Origin: Leptodontidium sp. MPI-SDFR-AT-0119
Lineage: Eukaryota > Ascomycota > Leotiomycetes > Helotiales > Leptodontidiaceae
Direction of reading: 5' to 3'
DNA: 64,000 nt
Assembly (NCBI GenBank): GCA_020726505.1
Contig: JAHLEZ010000010.1
Coordinates: 2,480,001-2,544,000 of the forward strand
Positions 21,132 to 34,125 of this stretch are shown piece by piece; within the stretch, counting starts at the first letter, position 1; the number at the start of each line of letters is the position of its first letter. Made by a program: the position numbers and the translations under genes. The notes beneath the pieces are model-generated. The model made no database searches. It was not told where the DNA came from and saw only the letters and a program-made list of their open reading frames with translations.

Positions 21132-23990
21132 TATAGAGGTCTTAACACGCCTCAACTTCGTGAGTTTTACTCTTATCTCTTCCTCTTGTACTTAGCTAAC
21201 TATTTACAGATTATACTAACACATTTCTTATAGCGATTTAAAGTACCGCCACAGTCTTTAATCCTTAACTCGTGTTTTAAGAAGTAACTAAAGTAAACTC
21301 TAGGACTTTACTTTAACGTTATCTAGCTAAATATTAAATTATCTAACCTCTTCGTAGCGCTAGTACTTACATTCTCTTTATAAGTTAAGGAAACGATACT
21401 ATTTGTCTTCTTTAAGTTCGTAAACTAATAGGAATTAAGGCCACCTCGTGCGACTACCTATATTAAACTTTACCTCTTAGGCTAAGAACGTACGTGTCGC
21501 GCCGTACTAATCTTCCCTTAGTAATAAGTTACTAAGTAGCTTTCGAGTTCTTTTACAAATACGCTCTTATTATACTTACGCAAGTTACACTACTAAAGAT
21601 AAGTGACATTATTCCGCTAGTCTCTTATTAATTAGTTAATTAAATAAAGTAAAGGCTAGATCCGCTAACTTTAAAGGTTTATAATAAAAAGCCGGGAGGA
21701 GTAAGAAAACTAATAGTCGTAATGCGTCGAGTAAGGTTAAGAGGCTATAATAGGTTCTTAGTTCTTAGTATAGTGGAAATAGCCCCTTCTCCCCTTAACA
21801 AGTAAGTCACCTCCTATTATTAAAGCTAATAAAGGGTCTTTAAAACAGCTAAACTTTCTGAGGGTAAAAGAGTTTAGTTAACTTAAGTATTATTAAGTTA
21901 GTAGTAATTAAGTATAAGATAGTATACTATGGGGTCCTATTAACTAGAGATCTTTTCGGAATAATAGTTTAGTCTTAGTTAAAGTCTCTTAATTACTTTA
22001 GTTCTTTAATAGGGGTTAAAGAACTTATTGTTAATCTCGAGGTCGAAGCTAAACTTAACTCTTAACTAGTTATTCTATAAGTTGTTGGCTTTGTTCTTGT
22101 CCGTTTTACTTAACGATACCTCTTAGAATAATGTAATAGGCGGTGACGAAATATTTATAAGAACACTTAAGGTCGCTCCCTTAGCCTTAATTAATTACTA
22201 GTACTTATTACTAAACTTAATTAAAGGTCGAGGGTATAAAGTCTTTATTACTTTAGTAATGTTAATGTGAGCTTAAAATGGCGGCACTCTTGTTTATAAG
22301 TTTATTATAGTCGTAGAACTATTATATTATATTTAAAAGTTATTTATAACTTGTAGTCTCTTACTAATACTTTAAGTGTAAAATATATTACCTCTTATTT
22401 ATTAGTACTAATAAATAGTAAGAGAAGTTCTTATTCTTTTAGACTTTTTGACGGGAAGGGGCTAAAAGGTATTGACGTATATGTAAAAGGGGCCTTAACT
22501 TAATAAGTAAGAGACTTTAAATAGAGCTAATTAAGGGTAGTCGACTAATACTCGATTCCTAAAAGGTTTACTAACTAGGGGTCGTTGGCTAATGGCATAC
22601 TTAGACCTCTAGTACGTGGGGTAGGGTTGACGTTGGCTATATTCTGTCGCCTGTAATAAGAGATCTTCTTAGATAGATTGCGAACTTCCCTAAGACTTAC
22701 TTAGGCTTATTAACGAGAGTACTAATTAGCAAATTCTTAGATCTGAGGCTATTATAGATAGTCCTTAAGGTTTTAGAGAGCACGGCTCTAATTCCGAGCG
22801 TGTTATTAGCTCTTTACTAGGAGATTTCTTAGACTTCTACTTACTTTATATAAATCGTGTGATTTACTTATTAGTTTAAGGCTAGTTTGTCGATAGTGCT
22901 CTTAGTGTCGTCCTTTATAGATTATTATATATTATATCGGGGTTAATAGCTCTATAAGTATTAGCTTTGTCCTTAGGAATAATAGACTTACTTTGTTATT
23001 TCCTCTCTTTTTATTAATTACTAAGAGTTAACGCCTAAGTATATTGTGTCTATATTCTTCGGGGTGTCTAACACGTTAAACTCGAATTTCTAGCCTAAGC
23101 CACAAGTTTAACTTGCCGTTTTAGAATCTAGTCCTACGGATCGAGCCCGATAATTAGCCTATTTAAACGAAGTTACTTTCTGCCGCTTAAAATATCGCTG
23201 GCTTAATAATAATAGTCTCGTTTTAAACTTATTATATATTCGTATACGGCAAGTAGTTTATAAGGGCGCTAGTTTCTTATTAAGTTTTATTCTAAGAGAT
23301 AAGTGTTCTTATAACGCGGGGCTAATGTTCTCTCTAACTTGTTTAGGGCTACATAGGCTCTTCTTTATATTTATTATAATACTAAGGTGTCTTAAATCGT
23401 GGTTCTTAGTAATATAAAGTTAGTTTAGCGATCATTTTAATGATTTTAATATACAGTAGTATATCGTCCCCCCTCTTTAAAGACTAAGGGTGCGTCCTCG
23501 TACTAGCTCCTCAACACTAAAGCCTTAATACTAAAGTGTTAACTTTAAGTTTCGTGTTGCGACGGTTACTCGTGGAAGTGAGTGATAGTTATTAAGGCTA
23601 AGTTTATTTAGCTAAAGAAATGTTATCGGCGACGTTAGCGTGTGGAGTATATATATTTATTTTAAGTTAAATACTACTTAGTACTTACTATACTATTATA
23701 TTAATAATTCGGGGACTCTAATTACTATTTTATCGTCCCTAATACGTTATATCGTCGGAATCGTAGGGTTCTCTAAGAATTCGGGGTCGTTAAAGTGTTA
23801 TAAATTAATGTCTAGTTTAAGATTTAAAGGGGTTAAATTATCGTCTTTATTAAAGGCCTCTCTTACTTTATTATTATTATTATAAATAAAGTTGTTCCTT
23901 TTATAGAAGAGCTTGAACTTATTACTAGCGAAGGTTTATTATAGCTAAGGGCTATTATCGCCGAGTTCCTTGAGTCTGTAATAACCTTTA
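21132..23990. other. uncharacterised interior of the Gypsy element
   Basis: AT-rich and stop-laden on both strands, with no recognised domain. A second C-rich motif 'cgtcccccctctttaaagacta' at 23465-23486 closely resembles the purine-tract region at 20172-20193, which suggests an internal duplication or a second, older element end here. Confidence 0.4.
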
Positions 23991-26900
23991 TTAATATAGA
24001 CTTCAGCGATCTCGTAAGGACCTAGCCACCTGAAGTCGAGTGCTCGGTTTAAAGACATGTCATTCTCTTGTACTAAGTCTTAGCGAAGGACTAAGTCTTT
24101 CTTTTTAAATAGTCTCTTTTATATATCGTGTTTAAAATTAAAGGCTTCCTTGCCTTCTTGACGACGCCGAGTCTTCCTGAAGATAGTTTTATTAATGTGT
24201 TCTTGTCTTATTTAAAACTATATAGCCCTAAGCTATAATAACTTCGATCAGTTACGAACCTCCTTAGTAAATAACATTTTCTATGTTAAGTTTCTTGTCT
24301 TAATAGGTAAGATCGCCTCCCTGCCGTATACTATATAAAATAGTATATAATTAGTTAGATTATATACAATAGTTCTATCAGTAAATAACACTACGGAAAG
24401 GTTATTAGTCTAACGTTCTTCTATTTTTAATAAAGCGTTCTTAATAACTCTATGGCCTCGTTCGATCATTCCGTTGGCTTTGGCGTTATATACTGAGATC
24501 TTAATTCACTCGACCTCTATTTTATTAAGTAATTCTAGCACTTCTCTTATATTCTCAGTTCCTTCATTTATAATAAGTCTCTAAAATAACTTATAATAGT
24601 AAATAATATCTTCCTAAATAAAAGCAGCGATATATTTAGCCTCTCTAGTAAGGAGAGCTTTAGCTTTAGCCTATTTACTTATGTCGTCTCTTATAATAAT
24701 AAGGTAGCCTTTTCCCCTATGTAGTAATATATAAGTAACATCTAATGCCCACTTTTCCATGAGTCCATTTGATATTATAAAGTAAAGAGGCTCCTTAAGA
24801 CACTTTACTAATCGGAGTTAATAATTCTTATATATTCAGACGTATTTTATATAATTAATAAATAGTCCTTTTTAAAAGTACTACGTAATAATGCGGTAGT
24901 AAGTGCTTTTTCTCCCTTTATAATTAGAATTATTATAGTAGTTCTGAAGTATAATTTCCTTCTCCTTATTAATATTAATAATAAGCTTAATAGTAAAACC
25001 TTTTATAAGGAGCCTCTAAATCTAGCGACTGTGTACACTATAATTCAAGGCTTCTCGTTTAAAAACACGAAACTGCTTTCTAGTTATATCTTTAGGAGTC
25101 TTAAGTGTCGTTAAGTATCGGGCAATTTACTAGTATCCTTCGCTGTATTTATTAATTAAAATAAGTAGCCCTTTTTTGTTAGAGCTTAAACTATTAGAGG
25201 AGTTAAGTTCTCCTTTATTTCTTAGGTGTTACATTTTTATTTTTATATTTAGTAAAATATTATTTCGTTTGTGTAGTTTAGGGTTTATTATTACTTCTTT
25301 AGGTTTTAAATTAGTAAGTTCTTCGGCGTTAGATACTTTTATAAGGTAGATCTTATAAGCTCCTAACTCGGAAAGTATCTAATCCTCGTTTATATTACTT
25401 TCTTCTAGTGTGTCGTTAGTATACCTTAGCCTCCTAGAGAGCTAATCGGCAACGACGTGTGTTAAGCCTTTAACGTACTGAACTTCGAAATTAAACAGGC
25501 GTATTTAAGTAAGTTATTTAGTAAGTAAGGCGCTAAGATAATCGTGGGCGGCTCCATTTAATTAAGTAACTAAGGTATTAGTGTCTATTTTAATAACAAA
25601 GTATACGCTAACGAGCTAGATCTTGAGCTTCTTTAAAATATAAAGTATACTTTTATATTCTCGCTTAATAGCATTATACTTGGCTTCAGTCTTACTCTAA
25701 AAACCACTCTCGTACCTCGTAAGTCGTATCTTGTTTATTAGAGAGTCTCTTTAACTAAAGAAACCGCCTTAATTTGTATTACTTAAGTCGACACCGATAA
25801 TTATCTCTCTAGTACCCTCATTATAATTAATCTAATATAAAATTAGAAACGAGTATAATATATCTTTAAGAGTTTGTATTACTTTGTCGTGAATCTCTAG
25901 GTCCTAAAAAAACTTGACTTTTTTTTTAAATAATACATATAATAACTTAGCGATTAGTTAGAAGTTTTTAATCTAAATTCAGAAGTAAATAATAAAACCT
26001 AAGAATACCTTAACTTTTATTAAGTTACTTAGTAAGTTTTAGTTCTTAATCTTAATTAAGTGTCTCGCCGAAGGTTCTCTCTCCTTAGAGTTATAAGTGT
26101 ATCCCATAATATTTATATTATCTAAACAAAACTAAGACTTTAGTTTAATAGTAGCGCCTACTTTCTTTAAACGTTTTAGTGTCTTGTCGAGGTTCTAAAT
26201 GTATTCTAAGATAAATCTTCGGATTTCGGGACGAGCTTCTTCTTAGTTGTAGTTTATATATAGTCCCTTAACTCTTATATTATCTAAGAATAATATAGAT
26301 ACACTAGGAATTAGTGGCTTTAGTATATAAGTAATTATTCTAATAAACTAAGTAATAAAGTTTATAATACTTTAAAGGAGAGTTATATTTTTAACTAAGC
26401 TTACGTTTAGAATATAAAAGGCAGTTATGTCTTGGCTGGACTTGTGGAGAGTTTATTAATTATAGCTGGAATATAAGTTAACGAAGCTAGTGACGTAGTA
26501 ACCGGCGAATTCTTTAGAGAACTCATCTATTAAAAGTAAAAGATTAGTATCCCTTCGTATAGCGGCATTTAATATAGTAACTGAGTTAATAAGTTTATAT
26601 TTTTTAGATTCCTTCTTTTTTATTAAAAACTAAGTATTTTAGTATAAACCTTTAGAAAGCTCAAAAACACTCTTATTAAAATACTCTTACACTATCTTCG
26701 TGACTTCCGGGACTAAAGCTTATAACAATAGAAAGTTAAGGGCTTACTAAGCTTTGTACTTAATAGTCTTAATAATAACTAAGGGAGAGACATCTTCGTA
26801 AAATCTATTATATTTAAGCTAATTAAACGCTATAGCTCCTTCTTTATTAATTATTATTTTATTAAAGAGAGCTCTCTCTTTAGGTTATAATAACTTCTCG

Positions 26901-28000
26901 ACGTCAAGTTTGGCTAGTCTCTCTAGCGTAAGTCGGGAGTTACAGGGTATATTAGTAAAGTGTAATAGTAATAAATCTTAATATTTCCTTAACTGTTCTT
27001 ACTTAGTCCCTTTATTTTTTAATCTCTTATACTAATTATCTCTCCCTCCTAGGGGGTCGCTTATAAGGTCGGCTTCGTCAACTAGTTAGACTTTCTTAAC
27101 TTTCGATTTGTATATAGTATTAATCTAAGCAGTAGTATTCTAAGTACTCTAAAAGGGGTTCTTAATTAAGAGATTATTATAGTTCTTTGTCTATTTAAAA
27201 GTAAGCGTGGCTTTAGTTAAAGAATTAGCTCTAAAAGCTTTAAGAAAGAATAGTTCCGTAGTTAACTTCTCCTCTAAGAATATGTCTAAAATTGCCTCTT
27301 ACTAAAAATTATTAAGTACTAATTTCGGGACACAAAACTCTCTTTCTAAGTACTTAATAAAAATAATATCGCCTTTATTATTATCACTTAACACTACTTC
27401 GTCCCCCCCTTTATAAAGCTTGCCCTTAAGCTTTAGTAATTAAAGGTTATATTATAAGGGGTTGATCGAGTATTCTAAGGCACTAATAGTAGCGCTCGAT
27501 ATATAGTTAGTTACTCTTTTCCCGAGAAGTCTTCTTCTTTATAATTATCTTTAGAGTCTATTTATTTTAAAAAGATTATACTTATCCCGTTTTCTTCTCG
27601 AAGAGCTTTAGCGTCCTTAATATCCTTTATAATATCGTTAGTTTTAACTATAATAACGTCTCTTAATCACTAATCCTAAAACTAAGCTAATATAATACCT
27701 CTATTATAGTCTCTAAGATAACAGAACAATACTTTAGCTTTATAGAAGAATAAAAAGCTTAAAATAACCTTTATATTAAGGGCGTCTATAATATAAAATC
27801 TATTATTAATAACGCAGTTACTTATAATAACCGTAATATTATTAGTAAAACTAATAAATCGGGACTTGACTCTAGTGATTATTTTCAGAGCTATAGTCTA
27901 ACTTCTAGTAATAGGGAGCTCTAGGAGAGTAACTACTTTAAGTGTTATATAACTAACTTCAGCTCCTATGTCAAGGGTAACTCTAACATTAGTGACCTTA
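23990..28000 (-). pseudogene. Gypsy pol relic: protease, reverse transcriptase, integrase
   Basis: In minus-strand order: the aspartic protease start with VTLDIGAEVSYI (about 27950-27981; DIGAE in place of DSGAE); the reverse-transcriptase catalytic box FLDNIRV (about 26270-26296, FLDD expected, Asp-to-Asn by GAT-to-AAT); and an integrase C-terminal region with DFRWLGPYEIAEVY and YYRLKEL (about 23970-24040). The order PR-RT-INT identifies Ty3/Gypsy. Stops occur every few dozen codons, most as TAG/TAA where Trp or Gln is expected. The RT catalytic Asp is lost, so the protein would be inactive even if translated. Confidence 0.82.
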
Positions 28001-31000
28001 ATTTAGCTAGGTATAGTGATAATAACCTTTAGTACTAGCGAGAAGTATAAGTTTCTTGTCTTAACTATTATCCCTAGTAAGGCTACTTTAGTATATAATA
28101 ATTCTTAAGCGCGAGTGCGTTTTGTCGAAAGGTTCCCAAAGATATACTTACTAAGTAATATTATAGTTCCAAGTAATACTATAAGGATTAGACTAAAGAC
28201 TAAAATAACGCTAATTACAAGCTATAGTACTAAGTTATTAATAAAAGCTTCTTGTTATACAAATAATTAAAGTCGCTAGTATCTTTGTTATATTCTGAAC
28301 TTTACCGCTAGTAAATTTCTTAGGATAAAGTTATGAGTTATAATATACTCTTTTTAATACTTATACTTTAACTTAAGGCCTTCTTGTTTAATTTCCTTAA
28401 GTCGTCGTCTATAATTCGCAGTCATAGAAATATTAGTAATATAAAAGTTCAAAAGAGTATATAAAGTACTATAAAGTGGTTTTTAATATATAATAATATC
28501 TTCCTTAGTTATTAACTCTAGTTCTTTGAACTTTAAGGTACTAATATTAGTAATTAATTCCTTTTATATACGTTAGTTAATTGTTCTAGTAAAGAGACGA
28601 GATATTCTAGGCAAGTTTATAAGGACTATAATTTCTCTTAGCGTGAGGTTTCTAAGAAGCTCCTTTTATACGAGTAATTTGTCTAAGATATTATTAAGCC
28701 TATAACTATTCTAAGTTAACGCCTCTTACACGTGAGGACTTCGGGATAACGCTATACGGGATATAAGTCTAGGGATAGCCGATAGTATTACTAGTGCCTC
28801 AGACTTCGAAGCTCTCTTTCTTGTTGTATTACTAGTAAGTAATATTTTAGAAGATGTTTTCAGTGTCGTAATAAATGTCGTTTTTGTACTTAAGTTAGAG
28901 ACTTTAGACTTATTATAGGCTAGAATCTATTACGGTGTTATTCTAGTCTCAACTAAGCTGTCGACGTCTATAATATTAGCGAACTTAATTAGTTCTTTAA
29001 TATTACAGGGTGCCTTTAGTTTACTATAAGTAAATTAAGACTTAATCTTCTCTTAAAGCTTGTCCGAAGTCTTATACAGCTCTTATTTAAGTGCTCCCTT
29101 TCACTGCCTAGTCTCGACCGGAGCTACTATAACTTCAGAATCAGTATTATTAGTGCTATACACTAACAAATTTTAGATCTATATTAATTAGTATTTAGTA
29201 CAGTCCTATTAACTAATAATATCCGAGTTAAGGTCCCTTGTAAGTTCTTTAATAAGCTTAATATAACTTATAACAAGAACAATCAGAAATTATGCCCCTT
29301 TATCTCCCTTTTCCTTAATAAGCGTAACTTCTTTTCTTACTTTAAGGAGTTCTTTAACTACTTTAGCTCGTCTCTTAAAGTTAAAGTCGTATAGGGTATT
29401 TAAGACTTACATTAAGATGTAATATCTTTTAGACCTTCCGTCTAAGGGAAACTAAACGAAGTATAACTTCTTTCTCTCTTGTTATAGGCCAATGTAAATA
29501 TAATTAGTATCGTCGGCTTTGTGGATAATACTAAGACTAATCCATTTCTTATAGTCATAGTATTAGTTTATATAACTATAATACTCTTAAGGTCTTATGC
29601 CTAATTAATATTAATTTATATATTAGCGGTAACTATAATTATCCCTAGTACATTTATTATACCCCAAGGAACTCGAACTTGCTACACTATAGTCGACGAC
29701 AGCTTACTCTTAGGCCTTTTTAAAGAATATAAATATATTAACCTTAACAGTAAAGTTAGTATTAGAGGCTCTTTAAATTACTACTTTGAGAATCCTTATG
29801 TGTTTTAATCTTTTAGTAATAAAATCCAAATCTCTTATATTAACCTTACTTAAGTTCCTAGTAACTTTCTTAAGGTAAGAAGGAAATTAAGTGTAAACAG
29901 CTTCTCGTTTTATTACTTTAATACTTTAGAAATCTCGTCCCGTGTAAAGTTGTCTTTATAATTAATAAAGTCAGACTAATGCCGGGGTGTTAGTCTACTA
30001 CTACGAGGCGGAATAGTATAAGTTATTAACTAAGGTATAAAGCGCTTAGTAAATAAGTTAGTACTATTAATATTACCCTATACTCGGTCGATAATGCCTT
30101 ATTTTTTAGTAATAGCGCTTAACTCCTTCTCGGAGTTAAGGTAGGCCTTTACAACAAAATAGACCTTTCTAAATAAGTTTATGTTATTAATATTTAAGGT
30201 TTTATTATTCTTAAAAGTAACTTATATAACTTTAGTTTATAGATTCTAAGGAAGAGAGAAGATAAATCTCACAGAGGCTTACTTATTAGTGAGGTTATTA
30301 TAGTTAATATAATTAATAGTAACTTCTTTAAATACTCAGAGGAAGTCGCGGCACTATTCGAGAGTAAGCTCGCCGTCCCTTATAAAAGTCTTAAAGTCAT
30401 ACTTAAGTCGGTTAAGGTAACTATTAATATATAGGCGACGCTCTATATTATCGCGCTAGTACTCCTAAATTACAGTATTCTTAAAGTTAACATAACTACC
30501 CTCTTTAAAGCCTAAAAGCTTTTAAATAGTTTATATATAAGCTTAAGTAACGTATTTAGCCACTTACTTTTTCTTGACTTAATCATTAGTGACTATATAG
30601 GCTGTAAAGTATCGATCGAGAATCCGGAAGTAATTACTGACATCGATTCCGTTAAAGATAAGGGCATTTAGGGTTCCGGTAATAAGTATAAGCTAACTAA
30701 GATAGATTTTCAAGTTCTTTAAGTCGTTTATAGTAAAAGTAAGGCCGGAGTATTAGTGTAACCTTATAAGATTAGTAGAATTAGAGTTACTAGTCCCTTG
30801 TTTTTCTTTCTTTCCCTTGTTCCTCTTTTAAGAAGTCTCTAAGGTTTAAGAAGTAGTATCCTTAGAGAGTGTAAAGGTATTAAGGCTTAGCCTAGTAGTA
30901 ATTCTAAGTCTAAATAAAGGAGTTACTTTTATTAAAATAAAGCCAGGGGGTATTATAATATTACTAAACTTACTTATCTTAAGGTTGCCGTAGCTGTAGT

Positions 31001-31901
31001 CGATGTTTCCGTTATTTGATATTGTGCGTTGTCGTAAGAAGGTCGTAGTAAGGTAAGTTAATAATGTCGTCGATTAGAATATAAGAAAGTAACTAAGAAT
31101 ATAGTATATTAATCACTAAAGAAATATAAAGGAAACCCCCTCCCTTAAAATAGAAAGTATATAAGCTCTCGCTTACCTTAAAGCGAGATAAATGTCAATA
31201 ACTCTTAACGAAAGTTCAAGGCCGTGCTCTTTAGTTAGCCCTTAGTGAACGCTAATAACTACTAAACTAAAATAAACACGCCCTAAAACTTAAGGCTCGT
31301 ACACAGAAATTATAAAAATAATAAAAGTAAATATAATAAGAAAACAAAGTAAGGAGATTAACACTTAGCGTAAGCTACCTAGGCTTTAGACTAGCCTAAA
31401 AGTTCTATGTCTCGCCGAACACTCCAAAATACAGGCTCGCTAATACTCTACTTAAGCCTCTAATATATTAATTTCAGTTCCGTTATAAAGTTTCGACTTT
31501 TCCTAGTATTTAAAGAATACTAGTTACGTTTAAAAACATTAGAACCTTCGCTAAGAATAAAAGCTAGTGCGAAGTAGCTAGGCACTATATCTCGGAACGA
31601 TAAAATTAGAATAGTAGCCTAAGGGAGATAGATTTTCTAGTACTATAAGTGCTCTTACTTTATAGCTTTCCTTAGTTCTTTAGTAGTTTTCGTTCTCCTT
31701 AAGTTAAAGGTCCGTATTCTTTATATTCGTCGTTTTGTCTTAAGGGCTAAGAGATAATTAACTAAATAGCTCCCTTAGCTTAGATAATTGTTATTTTTCT
31801 TAACTCTCCTTATATAAGTTAATACACAAGGGCCTTACTATTATACTTACTTAGTTCCTCCTCTAGTAGTAACTCACTCCTTACGTTAGTCACTAAAAAT
31901 A
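28001..31901 (-). pseudogene. presumed gag/5' region of the Gypsy element
   Basis: The position between protease and 5' LTR makes this the expected gag and leader region. It is AT-rich, full of stops, and no zinc knuckle or capsid motif could be picked out with confidence. At nearly 4 kb it is longer than a usual gag and may hold another insertion. Confidence 0.45.
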
Positions 31902-32181
31902 TATAAGAGGGACGAACCCTAATCTATATAATAAGAGGGTAATATATAACGAGCCACTAGAGGAGATTCTAGGCTTTATAAATAATAAATTAATCAAATT
32001 TAAAGATATTACATATCTAGAGAGTACGAATCGGTAAAGGAGGGGAGGAAAAAGGTTCTAATAAATAAAATATATCTAGTGTTACGTTCTTGACGTTCTA
32101 TAGTCAAGTGTTAGCTCCTTATATGTGCGAAGGACCAGCGTAGTCATGTGATAAAAGAAATCAGGGGCTGTCCCCACCACA
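31902..32181 (-). repeat. 5' LTR of the 12.3-kb Gypsy element
   Basis: 280 bp, direct repeat of 19889-20169. The first bases are TATAAGAGGGAC instead of TGTGGGAGGGAC: the terminal TG has become TA by a G-to-A transition. It carries more transitions than the other copy. Confidence 0.92.
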
Positions 32182-32185
32182 CTAC

Positions 32186-33297
32186 TTCTCCTTAATGTCC
32201 TCGCGTTTTAATATAATTACTTCATAGTAATTTGTCTTTCTTTTTATTAGTGTAAATTCTCTTTAAGTCTAGTGTCTAGTCTTCCCACTTGTTTTCTTTT
32301 AAAAGTAGTCCCTAGCGAGGTGTCCGCTTTTACTATAAGTGTAATATAATCCCTTATCCCGTCTTCTTTACTTTTTAGCCTACTTAGTCCCCTTTCTCTT
32401 TACGCTATTTAATATTATAAGGTCCCCTCGTGCTTATTTATTAACTAAGTTAAGCTAGTAACTCTTATACCTTTTCCCGTAGTTCTAAGGGCACTAAGGT
32501 TTTCGGAATTAAGAGGGGGCAAAGTATCCTTTCTATTTCCTTTAGTATTCTTGGATTTAATTATCGATTTTGATTATTATTTTAATAAGTCCATCGAGGG
32601 TAGTAGTCTTAGGTGCCCTCGAGAGCTCGTCTTTAATATAGTCCTTAAGGCCCTTGTAATACTAGGCTCTCAAACCCCCGTCAGTCTATTCTAGACGTAT
32701 TACGTAGCGCTAGAACTCGGCCGTATATTCGTGGACGGTCCCTTAGTAATAGATACTAAGTAAGTGCTTTTCCACTTACTCGGTCTCGTCCGGATCTCTA
32801 AAAACTCCCTTAATAGTAGTAATAAACTTAACGACAATCCTAAAAATAACTTTACTCTTCTCTATTATAGTAATAAAGTAGTTTCCTATAATATTATTAA
32901 TAAGGTAGTCGCTTAAGACTAGTTCGATCTAGTAGGCGGCAATGTCCCTTAAGGAGGCGATCTAAAAAACCCTTTTAGGCTTAACATCGAACTTGTCACT
33001 ATTAAAAGTAAAGTATATATTATATTAAAGAATAAACTAATTAAGCTTACTTCGCTAGCCGTAGTAAGTGTCGGGCATCTAGACCTTAAGTACACTAAGT
33101 TTAGTAACGACAATTTCCTTTATACCTCCGACTTTACTACTTTCTACCTTAAAAGATCCGGCGGTTATTAAGGTGTTAGGGGCTATATTATCGAGTAATA
33201 ATACTTCAAGAAGAAGTACTTAAAGTGTAACGTTGCTAAGTTTTAACTAGTACGCGGCATATAAGCTTCGTTAGTTAGTATTTATTATTAAAGTAAA
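32186..33297 (-). pseudogene. older Ty3/Gypsy element: gag relic with mutated zinc knuckle
   Basis: Minus-strand reading from about 33078 gives the typical fungal Gypsy capsid: an N-terminal region with DKFDVKPKRVF, IELVLSDYL, GVFRDPDET, VHEYTAEF, then YYKGLKDYIKDELSR. At 32305-32346 lies a CCHC zinc knuckle whose three cysteines have all become tyrosine (YYTYSKSGHLARDY for CxxCxxxGHxxxxC), each by one G-to-A change. The gag is cut at 32181/32186 by the inserted 12.3-kb element and resumes at 19884 with the protease. Confidence 0.8.
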
Positions 33298-33617
33298 GTC
33301 ACAAGAGGAGGTTCTTAATAAAAATTAAGACGTTTTAAGTAATAGTAAACTAGAAGATAAACTTATTATAATAATTCAAACACAAAGCTTTATTACTTAA
33401 GAAACTACTTTATTTATATAAGCTTTGTCCTCCTTAAGGGATCCCTTAAATCCCTCGATTTCCTAGATCCTTAGATCCTTAGATCCCCTCGCTTACTAGG
33501 GGATCTAGGGATCCTAGGATCCTAGGATCCCCCACGTGACTAACACTAGCTTCTCTATATAGAGTAACTACCGAGCCTCAGGGGGCTAAGACGCACGTGA
33601 TTCCTTGGATCGTGACA
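33298..33617 (-). repeat. 5' LTR of the older Gypsy element (boundaries approximate)
   Basis: On the minus strand it begins TGTCACGATCCAAGG at 33617, a start common to fungal Gypsy LTRs, and ends near TTGTGAC at about 33298, just upstream of gag. Inside is a stack of 'ggatcct', 'tagatcct' and related palindromic units (33435-33535). The 5' end is clear; the 3' end is judged only from the terminal inverted repeat. Confidence 0.6.
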
Positions 33618-34125
33618 AGTAATAAAACAAATAATATATAATTAATAAATTTATGTATTTTTTTAAAAAAGTGCGAGAAAAGTTAAATTATATACTACGA
33701 AACCTAACTAAATATCCTCTAAAACTAATCCGGCTAAGCTCTTGGCCCTGATCCTGCCCCCACCCTTATTCTAGACTAAAGTATGCTTATGCAGGGACCT
33801 GTGGACTAACACCGTATCAACCTATTGCCAGCCGTGGCGTGGCGGTGAGTTAAGAGAGGGTAGGCGGAATAGTGGGGTCAGACGTTATTGTTCGTGATTG
33901 GCAAGGTTTCAACGCCTATCTGCTGCACACTGCATCTCAGCCGCAGACTCGACCAGCAATGAGAACTCGTGATCATTCCCCAGCCTTTTGTATATTAAAT
34001 GCTCTTCTATCCTCACTTATTTCATTTACTTCACTACTGCCCTCCTCTCAAACTCGCTTTTATCCTGCTCACATCACGCAGCCTCGTCGCCGACTTTCAA
34101 GAATAAGTACGATAAACCCAGCAGA
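33618..34125. other. transposon edge and CFEM-like gene promoter
   Basis: 33618-33800 is AT-rich and unassigned. 33811-33838 resembles the last 28 bases of the 302-bp LTR family ('ccgtatcaacct.ttgccagccgt'), so a remnant of that LTR ends here. From 33840 composition becomes GC-balanced; a TATA-like 'tatattaaat' at 33991-34000 lies 126 bp before the CFEM-like start. Confidence 0.5.

Larger units (their letters stand above)
19889..32181 (-). mobile_element. 12.3-kb Ty3/Gypsy retrotransposon, RIP-decayed
   Basis: Direct repeats of 281 and 280 bp (19889-20169, 31902-32181) bound the element, with CTAC on both outer sides (19885-19888, 32182-32185). Coding traces are on the minus strand in the order protease, reverse transcriptase, integrase, which defines Ty3/Gypsy. 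A purine tract (complement of the 'cccccccttt' at 20174-20183) lies just inside the left LTR, as expected of the polypurine primer next to the 3' LTR of a minus-strand element. The 12.3-kb length is large for Gypsy. The excess is a 3.8-kb region between integrase and 3' LTR (20170-23990) and a long 5' region. Confidence 0.88.
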
